39,228 nt of DNA from Candidatus Doudnabacteria bacterium RIFCSPHIGHO2_01_48_18 (GCA_001777515.1 MFEF01000024.1:1-39228); one strand, 5' to 3'; positions 9,072 through 17,506 are shown, counted from the first letter of the stretch. The notes: generated from the sequence alone by a model not told the origin. Translations and numbers: made by a program.

Positions 9072-10180
9072 TGGGTGGGAATAGTTTTAATGAACAATAT
9101 GACAATTATGTCTTGCTGAAATATAAAGATGGGCGGTTTGATAACCTAACTTCATTTTTACCGAAAGATAAAAGGAACCTCAGCATTAATTCACTGAATT
9201 ATGGTCCAAAGAAAGGCTGGCTAATCGGTTCTTGGCATAACGATGGTTCAGTAATACTCCGATACGATGAGAAGAGCATTTATAGTATCTTGGATTCCCA
9301 AAGTCAAACGCCCGGGCCAAACAAAAGGTTTCAAGTTCGCGCCATCGATAATGACGGCACTGATTATGTAATTGGCGGCACCCAATCTAGTGTGTCTTTA
9401 TACATAAACAGCGGCGGATTTGATAATGCAGTATTGGATTCCTATGAATCGACAAAATTTGCCCTAGGGACAGACACAGGCGCAATAAATGCTGTCCGAT
9501 ACGATCCTAATTCAAAAAATTACTCTAAATGGCTTCTAGCAACTGCCAATGGTCCAATGCTTGAGTTTGACTTGAGCAATATAAAGCGCGCTGACAAACT
9601 GCCATATAGTAACTTTTATTCTGACTTTTATAATGTTATGGAATTCCAAGGTTCTGATTTGCTGTTAGCGACTACTGGAGATGAGAAGACTGGTCGTTTT
9701 ATTAAGTTCAAAACGGTTTTTGGCAACTCTTTAAATCTTTTTGAGATGCATGAGCTAGTGCCATTTAAAAAAACTGGCGAGGTTGTTTCAAACAGGATCT
9801 CGGAAAGCCTAAAATGGTATGAAGCTATCGGAAAGATCAAGCTGGAGTCTAAAAGAGACGAACCTAAAAACACAAAAATAAATTTCTATGCCTCTCGTGA
9901 CGGCGGACGTAGCTGGCTGGCTTTCGATGGCAATTCCGATTTCGTCGATGTGAGGTTCGGTGGCAAGGATGTATTATGGAGAGCTGAGCTTTCCAGTAAG
10001 ACCGGTGAGCATAGCCCAACCTTGAGGCAAGTCATAGTTGATTATCAAGTAATTATTTCAGATTATATTCTGATTGCTTGTATGGCTGCAGTTGCCCTTC
10101 TTGAGGCACTCTTGTTGCTCATTATTTACAAGTTTTTTAACAAACCGCTTCGACCCGAGTTGCCAGGAACAACTTTGTAA
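9071..10180 (+). CDS. Beta-propeller-like hypothetical protein with C-terminal TM
   Basis: Repeated short YxxGxF/W motifs, C-terminal YILIACMAAVALLEALLLLIIYKFF; may continue ORF 8670-9071 through a frameshift. Confidence 0.6.
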   Translation: MGGNSFNEQYDNYVLLKYKDGRFDNLTSFLPKDKRNLSINSLNYGPKKGWLIGSWHNDGSVILRYDEKSIYSILDSQSQTPGPNKRFQVRAIDNDGTDYVIGGTQSSVSLYINSGGFDNAVLDSYESTKFALGTDTGAINAVRYDPNSKNYSKWLLATANGPMLEFDLSNIKRADKLPYSNFYSDFYNVMEFQGSDLLLATTGDEKTGRFIKFKTVFGNSLNLFEMHELVPFKKTGEVVSNRISESLKWYEAIGKIKLESKRDEPKNTKINFYASRDGGRSWLAFDGNSDFVDVRFGGKDVLWRAELSSKTGEHSPTLRQVIVDYQVIISDYILIACMAAVALLEALLLLIIYKFFNKPLRPELPGTTL

Positions 10181-10204
10181 ATTCGCCTACCAGGATGGAC
10201 AGGT

Positions 10205-10236
10205 AGCTCGACCATGATGGATCGAGCTTTTTCTTT
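10205..10236 (+). terminator. Rho-independent terminator
   Basis: AGCTCGA-N10-TCGAGCT followed by TTTTCTTTT. Confidence 0.65.
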
Positions 10237-10240
10237 TGTC

Positions 10241-10287
10241 TTGACAATTATTACCCGGTAATATATAATTATTACAGAGTAATAATT
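10241..10287 (+). promoter_or_regulatory. Promoter with two overlapping operator-like palindromes upstream of the TA operon
   Basis: TTGACA (10241-10246), 17-bp spacer, TATAAT (10264-10269); palindromes TATTACC-C-GGTAATA (10249-10263) and AATTATTAC-AGA-GTAATAATT (10267-10287), centres 21 bp apart. Confidence 0.8.
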
Positions 10288-10298
10288 ATATATTATTT

Positions 10299-10538
10299 AT
10301 GGTCCAAAATGATCGCAAAAATACCGAAGTTTTAAGTGTTTCTTTACCGAAAGAACTAAAGCGCGATATATTAGAATTTTCAGAGGAGCTAGATATTCCC
10401 GTGAGTAAAGTGGCAAAAGACGCTTTGGAAAGCTATATTCTTCGGCGTCGTTGGGATGAAATTCAACGCGTTTTTGGTCCAGCGGCGAGGAAATTGGGCA
10501 TCAAGACTGACGAGGATGTGGAGCGCTTTTTTGGTTAA
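10299..10538 (+). CDS. RHH/CopG-like antitoxin
   Basis: LSVSLPKELKRDILEFSEELDIPVSKVAKDALESYI; paired with PIN toxin. Confidence 0.8.
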   Translation: MVQNDRKNTEVLSVSLPKELKRDILEFSEELDIPVSKVAKDALESYILRRRWDEIQRVFGPAARKLGIKTDEDVERFFG

Positions 10539-10549
10539 ATTCGGCCTGC

Positions 10550-10966
10550 GTGAAAATAGTTTTTGATACCAATATTTATATTGCCGCGGCATTGAACCGC
10601 GGCTTTATTCACAGGCTTGTCCAAGAGATTGTGACTGACCGTGAGATGCAAGTCTTTATTTCTAAGGACATTATCGTAGAATTACAAAATAAAATGGGAA
10701 TTTTTTTAAACAAGGGGTTGATTCAGCCGTACAATGTCGTTTATGTTTTTGAAACCATCAGGGCTTCTACTCAAACAGTCGAACCAAAGGAGCAAATATC
10801 AGTACAAGAGGTTGCGTCTGATGATTTCAAGATTTTGGAGTGCGCTGTTGCCGCAGAGGCAGATCTGATCGTAACCATGGATCAGGTTCTGCTGCGCCTC
10901 AAGCGCTTTCGCAATATCGGCATTGTTCACCCAAAAACCTTTTCTTTCATGTTCCCGCAAAAATGA
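10550..10966 (+). CDS. PIN-domain toxin (VapC-like)
   Basis: KIVFDTNIYIAAAL...D..ILECAVAAEADLIVTMDQVLLRL; GTG start. Confidence 0.85.
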   Translation: MKIVFDTNIYIAAALNRGFIHRLVQEIVTDREMQVFISKDIIVELQNKMGIFLNKGLIQPYNVVYVFETIRASTQTVEPKEQISVQEVASDDFKILECAVAAEADLIVTMDQVLLRLKRFRNIGIVHPKTFSFMFPQK

Positions 10967-11106
10967 AGTCTAGAAAGCAATCTTATCTTGAAATTTTAAG
11001 GAAGACTCGAGGCGCTTGGGGAAAAGCTGGTAAAATTGACAAGCGGATAGAAAAACAAAGAAATACTATTGAGCTGAAAGCGGCAAAATACCGAAGAACT
11101 ATCTAA
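10963..11106 (+). CDS. Small basic ORF, third gene of the TA operon
   Basis: 47 aa MKSRKQSYLEILRKTRGAWGKAGKIDKRIEKQRNTIELKAAKYRRTI; ATGA overlap with the toxin stop. Confidence 0.5.
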   Translation: MKSRKQSYLEILRKTRGAWGKAGKIDKRIEKQRNTIELKAAKYRRTI

Positions 11107-11153
11107 AACGAAGAACTCGACATCCCGCGTTCATTCAAAAGAAGATGAAGTAG
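11107..11153 (+). repeat. Diverged duplicate of the ftsZ 3' end
   Basis: AACGAAGAACTCGACATCCC-GCGTTCATTCAAAAGAAGATGAAGTAG aligns with ftsZ 8517-8564 with one 1-nt gap. Confidence 0.85.
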
Positions 11154-11166
11154 TTTAAATAAGAAC

Positions 11167-11204
11167 AAAGCTCTGTCAGGTTTGATCTTGGCAGGGCTTT
11201 TTAG
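11167..11204 (+). terminator. Rho-independent terminator
   Basis: AAAGCTCTGTCA...TGGCAGGGCTTTTT (fully paired allowing G-U). Confidence 0.7.
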
Positions 11205-11218
11205 ATCGTTCAGTCTAA

Positions 11219-11400
11219 AGTTCAGACGAACAGATCAGAGAGGTTTGCAGGCGGTTTTTTGAGAAGTTCCACCCCAGCAAGCGTTTCAAGTGTGGGCGGC
11301 TCGGCCTTCACCATAGCTTCCAATAACTCCCGGCACTCGTCCTGAATCGAGAAGGATATCCAGAACGGTTGATGTATCAATCGCTCTTGCCTGATTCATT
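11219..11400 (-). pseudogene. Possible frameshifted small ORF
   Basis: Minus strand: RBS GGAGG, then MNQARAIDTSTVLDIL..; a second frame continues DECRELLEAMVKAEPPTLETLAGVELLKKPPANLSDLFV*. Confidence 0.3.
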
Positions 11401-11686
11401 GTGATCCTCCGTATGTGGGGAAAAGTTTCGCCTTTTTGAAAGCCCGATCAACGGACTTAAAAGACGAGAGTCGTATCCTGATCAACAGAACCGACTCGCA
11501 GATAGTGTAAGGCAAGTGGGGGGATTGCACAATAACGGCTCACACGCGTCTGAGCCGTTGAAAAAGCTACCTCTCTCCCTCTCGCGATTACACTCAAGGC
11601 ACTCTCCCCTCGCAAGGGGAGAGGAAGAGTTTGCTTCGCTCTACTGTGGAAAAGTCGGAAAAAACGCGAAAAATCGCGGATTTGAC

Positions 11687-11738
11687 AAAAACTATATATA
11701 GGGATAGGCTGGGTACATAGACCACTATATATAGTGGT
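11687..11738 (+). promoter_or_regulatory. Paired NrdR boxes / promoter region of nrdR
   Basis: aaaCTATATATAGgga and ccaCTATATATAGtgg, centres 33 bp apart; TTGACA at 11682-11687. Confidence 0.75.
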
Positions 11739-11837
11739 TTTGCAAAAACCCTGATACAAAAACCAACCGATTGTAGTTTTTACGCTGGAATATAAGAACC
11801 TGGAGGCCTATCTCTTTTTTGTCCCTAAAAATAAGCC

Positions 11838-12284
11838 ATGAATTGTCCTTTCTGCTCAAAAGAAGATACCAAAGTCATAGACAGCCGGGTTGCCTCGGAC
11901 GGCCTTTCGATTAGGCGCAGGCGCGAGTGCGAATCCTGCTCCGGCAGGTTCTCCACCTATGAAGAGGTGGAAATTCTGGACCTGGTAGTGGCCAAACGGG
12001 ACGGTCGGACCGAGCCATATGCCCGGGAAAAGCTGGAGGTTGGCCTTCACAAGGCTCTAGAGAAACGGCCGATCAGCCATGATGAATTTCGTCAGCTTGT
12101 TTCCGAGATTGAACAGGATATTCAGAAGAAAACCGAGAATAGCAAGATTGAATCCAAGGAGATCGGCAATATAGTGGTAAAAAAACTCAAGAAATTCGAC
12201 CAGGTCGCTTACATTCGTTTTGCTTCAGTCTACAGACAATTTGAAGATATAGAGGAGTTTAAGAAAGAATTGCAGAAGTTATGA
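11838..12284 (+). CDS. nrdR: Transcriptional repressor NrdR
   Basis: MNCPFCSKEDTKVIDSRVASDGLSIRRRRECESCSGRFSTYE..., ATP-cone. Confidence 0.97.
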   Translation: MNCPFCSKEDTKVIDSRVASDGLSIRRRRECESCSGRFSTYEEVEILDLVVAKRDGRTEPYAREKLEVGLHKALEKRPISHDEFRQLVSEIEQDIQKKTENSKIESKEIGNIVVKKLKKFDQVAYIRFASVYRQFEDIEEFKKELQKL

Positions 12285-12293
12285 GGGTCCTAC

Positions 12294-12359
12294 TTGTCAT
12301 CCTGAGGTACTCCGAAGGATCTCTGGAGATTCTTCGGCGATTACGCCTCAGAATGACAG
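12294..12359. repeat. TGTCATCCTGAGG-type imperfect palindrome
   Basis: TTGTCATCCTGAGG...CCTCAGAATGACAGA inverted arms. Confidence 0.7.
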
Positions 12360-12403
12360 AAAGAGGTATGAGTTATCAATTATTAGTTATTAATTAAACA
12401 AAA

Positions 12404-14938
12404 ATGTCGCCACAAGCTGCCACAAAAAGAAAAGAGCTAATGGTCGAGATACAGAACTGCGACTTTTTGTCGCCGGAATTGGCAAAAAAGGTAAATGATT
12501 CTTTTTCCGAGAATGCGCTGCGCATGATGAAGAAGCGTTACCTGGTGAAACGCGAGGACGGCACCCAGGAAACACCGGCAGAAATGATTCACCGCATCGC
12601 GCACGCGGTCGCCACAGCTGACAGAGCTTACGGCTTGGCTGCGGACAATGTCCGCCACTGGGAAAAGGAATTTTTTGAGATTGTGGCCAGAAAAGAGTTC
12701 ACGCCGGCCGGCCGAACCATCACCAATGCCGGAGCACCATCGCCCGTTGTGGCCAACTGCATTGTGCTTCCGATCGAAGACAGCATGGAAGGCATCTTCA
12801 AGACCCTGAAAGATGCCGCGTTGCTGCAGAAAGCGGGCAGCGGCCTTGGCTTTTCTTTTGGCCGCCTGCGCCCAGCCGGGACCTATGTCAAACAGTCCCA
12901 GGGCATGGCTTCAGGCCCCGTATCATTCCTCCAGGTTTATAACCAAGCCTTTGGAGTGATAAAACAGCAAGGCCGGCACGGCGCGAATATGGCTATCCTT
13001 CCGGTTGATCACCCGGACATTCTAGATTTTGTGCACTGCAAGCGGGTGGAGGGCGATATCAGAAATTTCAATATTTCTGTGGGCATGACAGATGAATTCA
13101 TGAAAGCTGTCACCGAAAAGCCCAATGAGCCGTGGCTGTGCAATTTCCAGGGTGAAAAAATGAAGCCGCGCCGCATCACCCGCGACCGCTTTGGCGTCGT
13201 GGTCAGTATCGAAGATCTCGACATGACCGCGCGCGAGCTGTACGCCGAGATTGTGCGCAATGCCTGGCACAATGGCGAGCCAGGGGTGATTTTCCTGGAT
13301 GCGTTCAACCGCGGCAACACCATGCCGAAGACTCCGATCGAGGCCACTAATCCCTGCGGCGAGCAAGGCCTGCCTCCTTATGATGTTTGCAACCTCGGCT
13401 CCATCAACCTCGCGGCTTTTGTGAAGGACGGCAAACTGGATGTCGAACGCCTGAAGCATGTGTCCATGGTTTCCTCGAGATTTCTCGATAATGTTATTGA
13501 CCTTTTTGATTACCCGGTGCGCGAGGTGCAGGAAATGTCCAGAAACACCCGCCGCCTTGGCCTTGGCGTCATGGGCTACGCGGACATGCTTTACCAAATG
13601 AATATTCGCTATGACAGCGACAAGGGTTTTGAGACCGGCGAGCTGGTGATGCGCACGATCCAGGAATCTTCCCACAACACCTCTGTGGCTTTGGCTGCCG
13701 AAAAAGGCGAATTTCCATATTGGAAAGATTCCACCTGGGCCGAGAAGGCTATCCGCCGCCGCAACACCATGGTTACCACTGTGGCGCCGACCGGCTCCAT
13801 CTCCATGTTCTTTGACACCTCGTCTGGCATCGAGCCCAATTTTGCCCTCGCGTTCACCAAGCAGGACAAAGACGGGCACACTTATAAATATTTGAACCGC
13901 TATCTGGAAGCAGCTTTGGTCAAACACGGCATCTCGGAAGAAATAAAAGAAAAAATTGTTCAGGAGGGGTCGGTCGCTAACATTGCTGGCATACCCCAAG
14001 ACGTCAAAGACACTTTTCGCGTGGCCATGGATATTTCCGCGGTGGATCACATCCGTGCTCAGGGCGCGTTCCAGAAATACGTGGAGAACTCGATTTCCAA
14101 AACCATCAATTTCCCGAACGAAGCCACGATCCAGGATATCGAGGACGGCTATATCTTGGCCTGGCGCTTAGGCTGCAAAGGCTGCACTCTGTACCGCGAC
14201 GGCTCCAGAGAGGTGCAGGTCCTAAACCTGAACAAGAACCTTGATAAAGCCAAGTCGCTCGCGCCTGGGATGGAACACATGACCATGGCAGCCAAGGAAA
14301 GTGGTGTCGCAGAAAAAGTCGAGCAGATTCTTTCGGCCAAAATAGTGAACGGCTCAAACAATTACAAAACTATTCCTCGCGAGCGCCCAGAGGTTATGCG
14401 CGGTCTGACGTACCGAACGCGCACCTCATATGGCAATCTGTTTGTCACCATCAACGAAGATGATCATGGCCCGTTTGAGGTTTTCTCTTCTCTAGGCAAA
14501 GCCGGCGGCTTTTTCCACGCGCAGACTGAAGCCATCTGCCGCCTCATCTCGCTGGCACTTCGCTCTGGCATCGCGATCACGGAAATAATCGACCAGCTCA
14601 AGGGAATCAGGGGGCCAGACATTATCTTTGCCAACGGCGGCACCATTCATTCTCTGCCTGACGCCATCGGCCAGGTTCTCGAGAACCACATCAAGCGCGG
14701 CCAGACCGAGCTGGGATTGAAGTTTACTGAGGAGCGAAACCCTCAGGTCGGCGCGTCAGAGATGGTGGGGAGCGCTGAGGTAAAAGAATCAATTAGCAAA
14801 GTCGGCAACGGCCACACTGAGGTGACCTCGATTGCCAATCTCGGTCACGCGCCAGCCTGTCCTGACTGCGGCAACATGCTGATGATGGCCGAGGGTTGCC
14901 TGAAATGCGACCTTTGCGGGTTTAGCAAGTGCGGATAG
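12404..14938 (+). CDS. nrdJ: Adenosylcobalamin-dependent (class II) ribonucleotide reductase
   Basis: NPCGEQGLPPYDVCNLGSINL, TVAPTGSISMFFDTSSGIEPNFA, C-terminal TSCPD-like region and CPDCGNML..CLKCDLCG zinc ribbon. Confidence 0.93.
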   Translation: MSPQAATKRKELMVEIQNCDFLSPELAKKVNDSFSENALRMMKKRYLVKREDGTQETPAEMIHRIAHAVATADRAYGLAADNVRHWEKEFFEIVARKEFTPAGRTITNAGAPSPVVANCIVLPIEDSMEGIFKTLKDAALLQKAGSGLGFSFGRLRPAGTYVKQSQGMASGPVSFLQVYNQAFGVIKQQGRHGANMAILPVDHPDILDFVHCKRVEGDIRNFNISVGMTDEFMKAVTEKPNEPWLCNFQGEKMKPRRITRDRFGVVVSIEDLDMTARELYAEIVRNAWHNGEPGVIFLDAFNRGNTMPKTPIEATNPCGEQGLPPYDVCNLGSINLAAFVKDGKLDVERLKHVSMVSSRFLDNVIDLFDYPVREVQEMSRNTRRLGLGVMGYADMLYQMNIRYDSDKGFETGELVMRTIQESSHNTSVALAAEKGEFPYWKDSTWAEKAIRRRNTMVTTVAPTGSISMFFDTSSGIEPNFALAFTKQDKDGHTYKYLNRYLEAALVKHGISEEIKEKIVQEGSVANIAGIPQDVKDTFRVAMDISAVDHIRAQGAFQKYVENSISKTINFPNEATIQDIEDGYILAWRLGCKGCTLYRDGSREVQVLNLNKNLDKAKSLAPGMEHMTMAAKESGVAEKVEQILSAKIVNGSNNYKTIPRERPEVMRGLTYRTRTSYGNLFVTINEDDHGPFEVFSSLGKAGGFFHAQTEAICRLISLALRSGIAITEIIDQLKGIRGPDIIFANGGTIHSLPDAIGQVLENHIKRGQTELGLKFTEERNPQVGASEMVGSAEVKESISKVGNGHTEVTSIANLGHAPACPDCGNMLMMAEGCLKCDLCGFSKCG

Positions 14939-14978
14939 AATTATCCCTTTGATCCTTCTGATCCTAATATTTCTTTAC

Positions 14979-15206
14979 TGTCATTCCCCGGCTTGACCGG
15001 GGAATCCAGTTTATGGAAGCAAAACAATATTACGTTTACATTCTTGCAAGCAAAAAGAATGGCACTTTATATATCGGTGTCACCGATAATATTATAAAGA
15101 GAATTTGGCAGCACAAGAACGATTTGGCTGATGGCTTTACCAAGAAGTATAAGGTACATATGCTGATATATTATGAAACTGGATTCCCGCTTCCGCGGGA
15201 ATGACA
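14979..15206 (+). mobile_element. GIY-YIG fragment bracketed by inverted palindromic repeats
   Basis: TGTCATTCCCCGGCTTGACCGGGGAATCCAG ... CTGGATTCCCGCTTCCGCGGGAATGACA. Confidence 0.55.
15013..15204 (+). pseudogene. Truncated GIY-YIG endonuclease-like ORF
   Basis: YYVYILASKKNGTLYIGVTDNIIKRIWQHKNDLADGFTKKYKVHMLIYYE, then palindrome-encoded TGFPLPRE. Confidence 0.75.
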
Positions 15207-15241
15207 AGTTTTCTCCCATCGAGGGAGGGGAATTAGTCTTT

Positions 15242-15643
15242 ATGGAACTCCAAGTTGGTGTAAAAGTTTTGCTGAAGAATCCAGAAGGGAAATTTTTGCT
15301 GATCAAACGGTCAGACAAAAAATATCCTGAGGTTGGGCCGCGGTGGGATATTGTCGGCGGCAGGATTGAGCCGGGCACAACACTGCTTGATAACCTCAAG
15401 CGCGAGGTCAAAGAGGAAATCAATCTGGAACTAACCGAGACTCCTGAACTTGTCGCTGTGCAGGATATTTTACGCTTGACCGACAAACATGTTGTGCGTA
15501 TGACTTACACTGGCAGCATCACCGGCGAGCCAAAGCTCGACGAAGATCATACCGAGTTCGGTTGGTTCACGCGCGATGAGATGTTGAAACTTGAAAATTT
15601 GGATATCTATTTTGCCGAGCTCCTGAAAGCAAACATGGTATGA
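15242..15643 (+). CDS. NUDIX hydrolase
   Basis: Nudix box GGRIEPGTTLLDNLKREVKEEINLEL. Confidence 0.93.
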   Translation: MELQVGVKVLLKNPEGKFLLIKRSDKKYPEVGPRWDIVGGRIEPGTTLLDNLKREVKEEINLELTETPELVAVQDILRLTDKHVVRMTYTGSITGEPKLDEDHTEFGWFTRDEMLKLENLDIYFAELLKANMV

Positions 15644-16194
15644 AGAAAGGCCTCGTGATCGTTTATATTGGCGATGGCAAAGGCAAGACCACGGCCGCGG
15701 TGGGGCTGGCGGTGCGGGCAGCAGGGGCAGGCAAGCGCGTGCTGTTTTGCCAGTTCGTGAAAGCCGCGACCGCGACCGAGTCTGGTGAATGGCCACTCTC
15801 CAGCGAGATTGAAATTCTCAAGGGAATACAAGGCATAACCGTGAAAATCCTCGGCAGGGGCTTTGTAGGTATCCTAGGCGATACCAAGGACAAACAGATC
15901 CATAAAACCGCAGCCTGGGAGGGCACGGAGTGGCTACAGATGAGTTTAAAATCAGGGGACTATGACCTGGTTATTGCAGACGAGCTGATTTCGGCACTAG
16001 AGGTAGATCTGCTCACTGTGGCTGATGTTTTGGGCGTAATGACGCTTGCCAGGGAGCATATAGTCCCTCTTGCCCTGACCGGGCACAATAAATATAATGA
16101 ATTACTAGATGAGGCTGATCTGGTTACGGAGATGAAGATGATCAAGCATCCGTACTACCAGGGAAGGCTCGCCCAAAGGGGCATAGATTACTAG
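15640..16194 (+). CDS. cobO: Cob(I)yrinic acid a,c-diamide adenosyltransferase (CobO/CobA/BtuR type)
   Basis: VYIGDGKGKTTAAVGLAVRAAGAGKRVLFCQFVK...; DYDLVIADEL; LTGHNKYNELLDEADLVTEMKMIKHPY..G..AQRGIDY. Confidence 0.93.
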   Translation: MKKGLVIVYIGDGKGKTTAAVGLAVRAAGAGKRVLFCQFVKAATATESGEWPLSSEIEILKGIQGITVKILGRGFVGILGDTKDKQIHKTAAWEGTEWLQMSLKSGDYDLVIADELISALEVDLLTVADVLGVMTLAREHIVPLALTGHNKYNELLDEADLVTEMKMIKHPYYQGRLAQRGIDY

Positions 16195-16227
16195 AAATTT
16201 TCAATTTACAATTATCAATTTTCAATC

Positions 16228-16635
16228 ATGCAAAAGACGTTAAAGAGAATTATCATTTTACTCGTAGTGGCCGCACTCATTGGCGGACTTGCGTACTATG
16301 TGAAATCAAGGCCGGCGATCCAGTACGAGCAGGGTCTCTATCCGGTGAACCCAGAGCTGGCCGGCGAGACGATCATCCAAACCGACTACGTTCGCTATGT
16401 TGGCAAGGATGGCCAGAACGCGTTTATACTCCTCAAGGACACCCTGAACAACAACATCGTAGTGAAGGAATATGATTTTGGTGTTTTCGTGGAAAGCATT
16501 GGCGGGAACAAGCCTGACGCTAATCATTTTTGGAAACTTTATTACAATGGCAAGGAAGCCCAGGTCGCTTCCGACAAGCTGGTCACCAAAAAAGGTGACG
16601 TGCTCGAATGGGTCGTAGAGAAAATTAACAAATAG
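16228..16635 (+). CDS. DUF4430 (transcobalamin-like C-terminal domain) lipoprotein/membrane-anchored protein
   Basis: N-terminal TM; FGVFVESIGGNKPDANHFWKLYYNGKEAQVASDKLVTKKGDVLEWVVEK. Confidence 0.75.
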   Translation: MQKTLKRIIILLVVAALIGGLAYYVKSRPAIQYEQGLYPVNPELAGETIIQTDYVRYVGKDGQNAFILLKDTLNNNIVVKEYDFGVFVESIGGNKPDANHFWKLYYNGKEAQVASDKLVTKKGDVLEWVVEKINK

Positions 16636-16702
16636 GTAGTAGCTTGTAGCTGGTAGAAGTTAGTTAAGAAATCTACAAGCCACACCCTACAAGCCAACCA
16701 CT

Positions 16703-17230
16703 ATGTTTGCATATTTTTTAATATTTGCTGCCACAATCCTCCGGGTTTTGTCACACTATGATGTTTTGCACGTTCCGCCGAACGTAGAACCGATCGCGGC
16801 CATGGCGCTTTTTGGCGGCGCGTATTTGAACCGCAGATTCGCGCTAGTAGTGCCGATTCTAGCCATGGTTGTTTCCGATTATTTTATTGGTTTTGATTCC
16901 CTGGAAAGCAGGCTTGCGGTCTACGGCAGTTTTTCTCTTTCCGGTCTTTTGGGCCTGTGGGTCAGAAAAAACAAGAGTTTTGAAAGAGTGGTTGCCGGCA
17001 CGCTTGCCGGGTCATTGGCTTTTTACCTCATCACCAATCTTGTCTGGCTCTACACGCCCGCTATGTATGCTCACAACTGGACAGGGCAGGCACAGTCATA
17101 CCTGAACGCTCTGCCGTTTTTGCGCAATACTCTCGTCGGCGATCTTTTCTACGTCGCGGTCATGTTTGGCAGCTTTGAGCTTGTCAGAAAATATTTTGCC
17201 AAGGCCGAGCGGCTCGTGAAGGAAAGCTAA
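16703..17230 (+). CDS. Multi-TM protein, DUF6580/ECF S-component-like
   Basis: VLSHYDVLHVPPNVEPIAAMALFGGAYLNRRFALVVPILAMVVSDYFIGF ... FLRNTLVGDLFYVAVMFGSFELV. Confidence 0.7.
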   Translation: MFAYFLIFAATILRVLSHYDVLHVPPNVEPIAAMALFGGAYLNRRFALVVPILAMVVSDYFIGFDSLESRLAVYGSFSLSGLLGLWVRKNKSFERVVAGTLAGSLAFYLITNLVWLYTPAMYAHNWTGQAQSYLNALPFLRNTLVGDLFYVAVMFGSFELVRKYFAKAERLVKES

Positions 17231-17373
17231 GAGGGAAGCATGGTAACAATGAGCCACAGATGCGGCTCATTTATGTTAAAATACGTATAGTTTTATAACG
17301 GAATCAAAAATCAAAGGAGAGAAGCGATGAAGATCGTACGCTGGACGTTGTTTTTTGCCATTTTTTTTGCTGC

Positions 17374-17403
17374 TTGACAATGCCCCAATTTTTCCGATAA
17401 AAT
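17374..17403 (+). promoter_or_regulatory. Candidate sigma70-type promoter of the pyr cluster
   Basis: TTGACA-N18-TAAAAT. Confidence 0.55.
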
Positions 17404-17506
17404 CAGACAGAAAGGACCTCTCTCCCCCTCGTCCCCTCGACATAGCTCGGGGCACTCTCTCCTCCTCCTCCTCCTCGTCAGGAGAGAGTTATAAGGAATA
17501 ATACTA

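Noticed and set aside
11575-11640. CTCTCCCTC...GGGGAGAGG palindrome as a novel element
   Set aside because: This CCTCTCCC/GGGAGAGG type is a commonplace intergenic palindrome and only one or two degenerate copies are seen here.
13022-14050. 342-aa minus-strand ORF
   Set aside because: Lies entirely antisense to nrdJ, whose motifs are unambiguous; composition-driven shadow ORF.
17455-17475. (CTC)n microsatellite as a phase-variation tract
   Set aside because: Non-coding and within a broader inverted repeat (CTCTCTCC..GGAGAGAG); no ORF would be switched.
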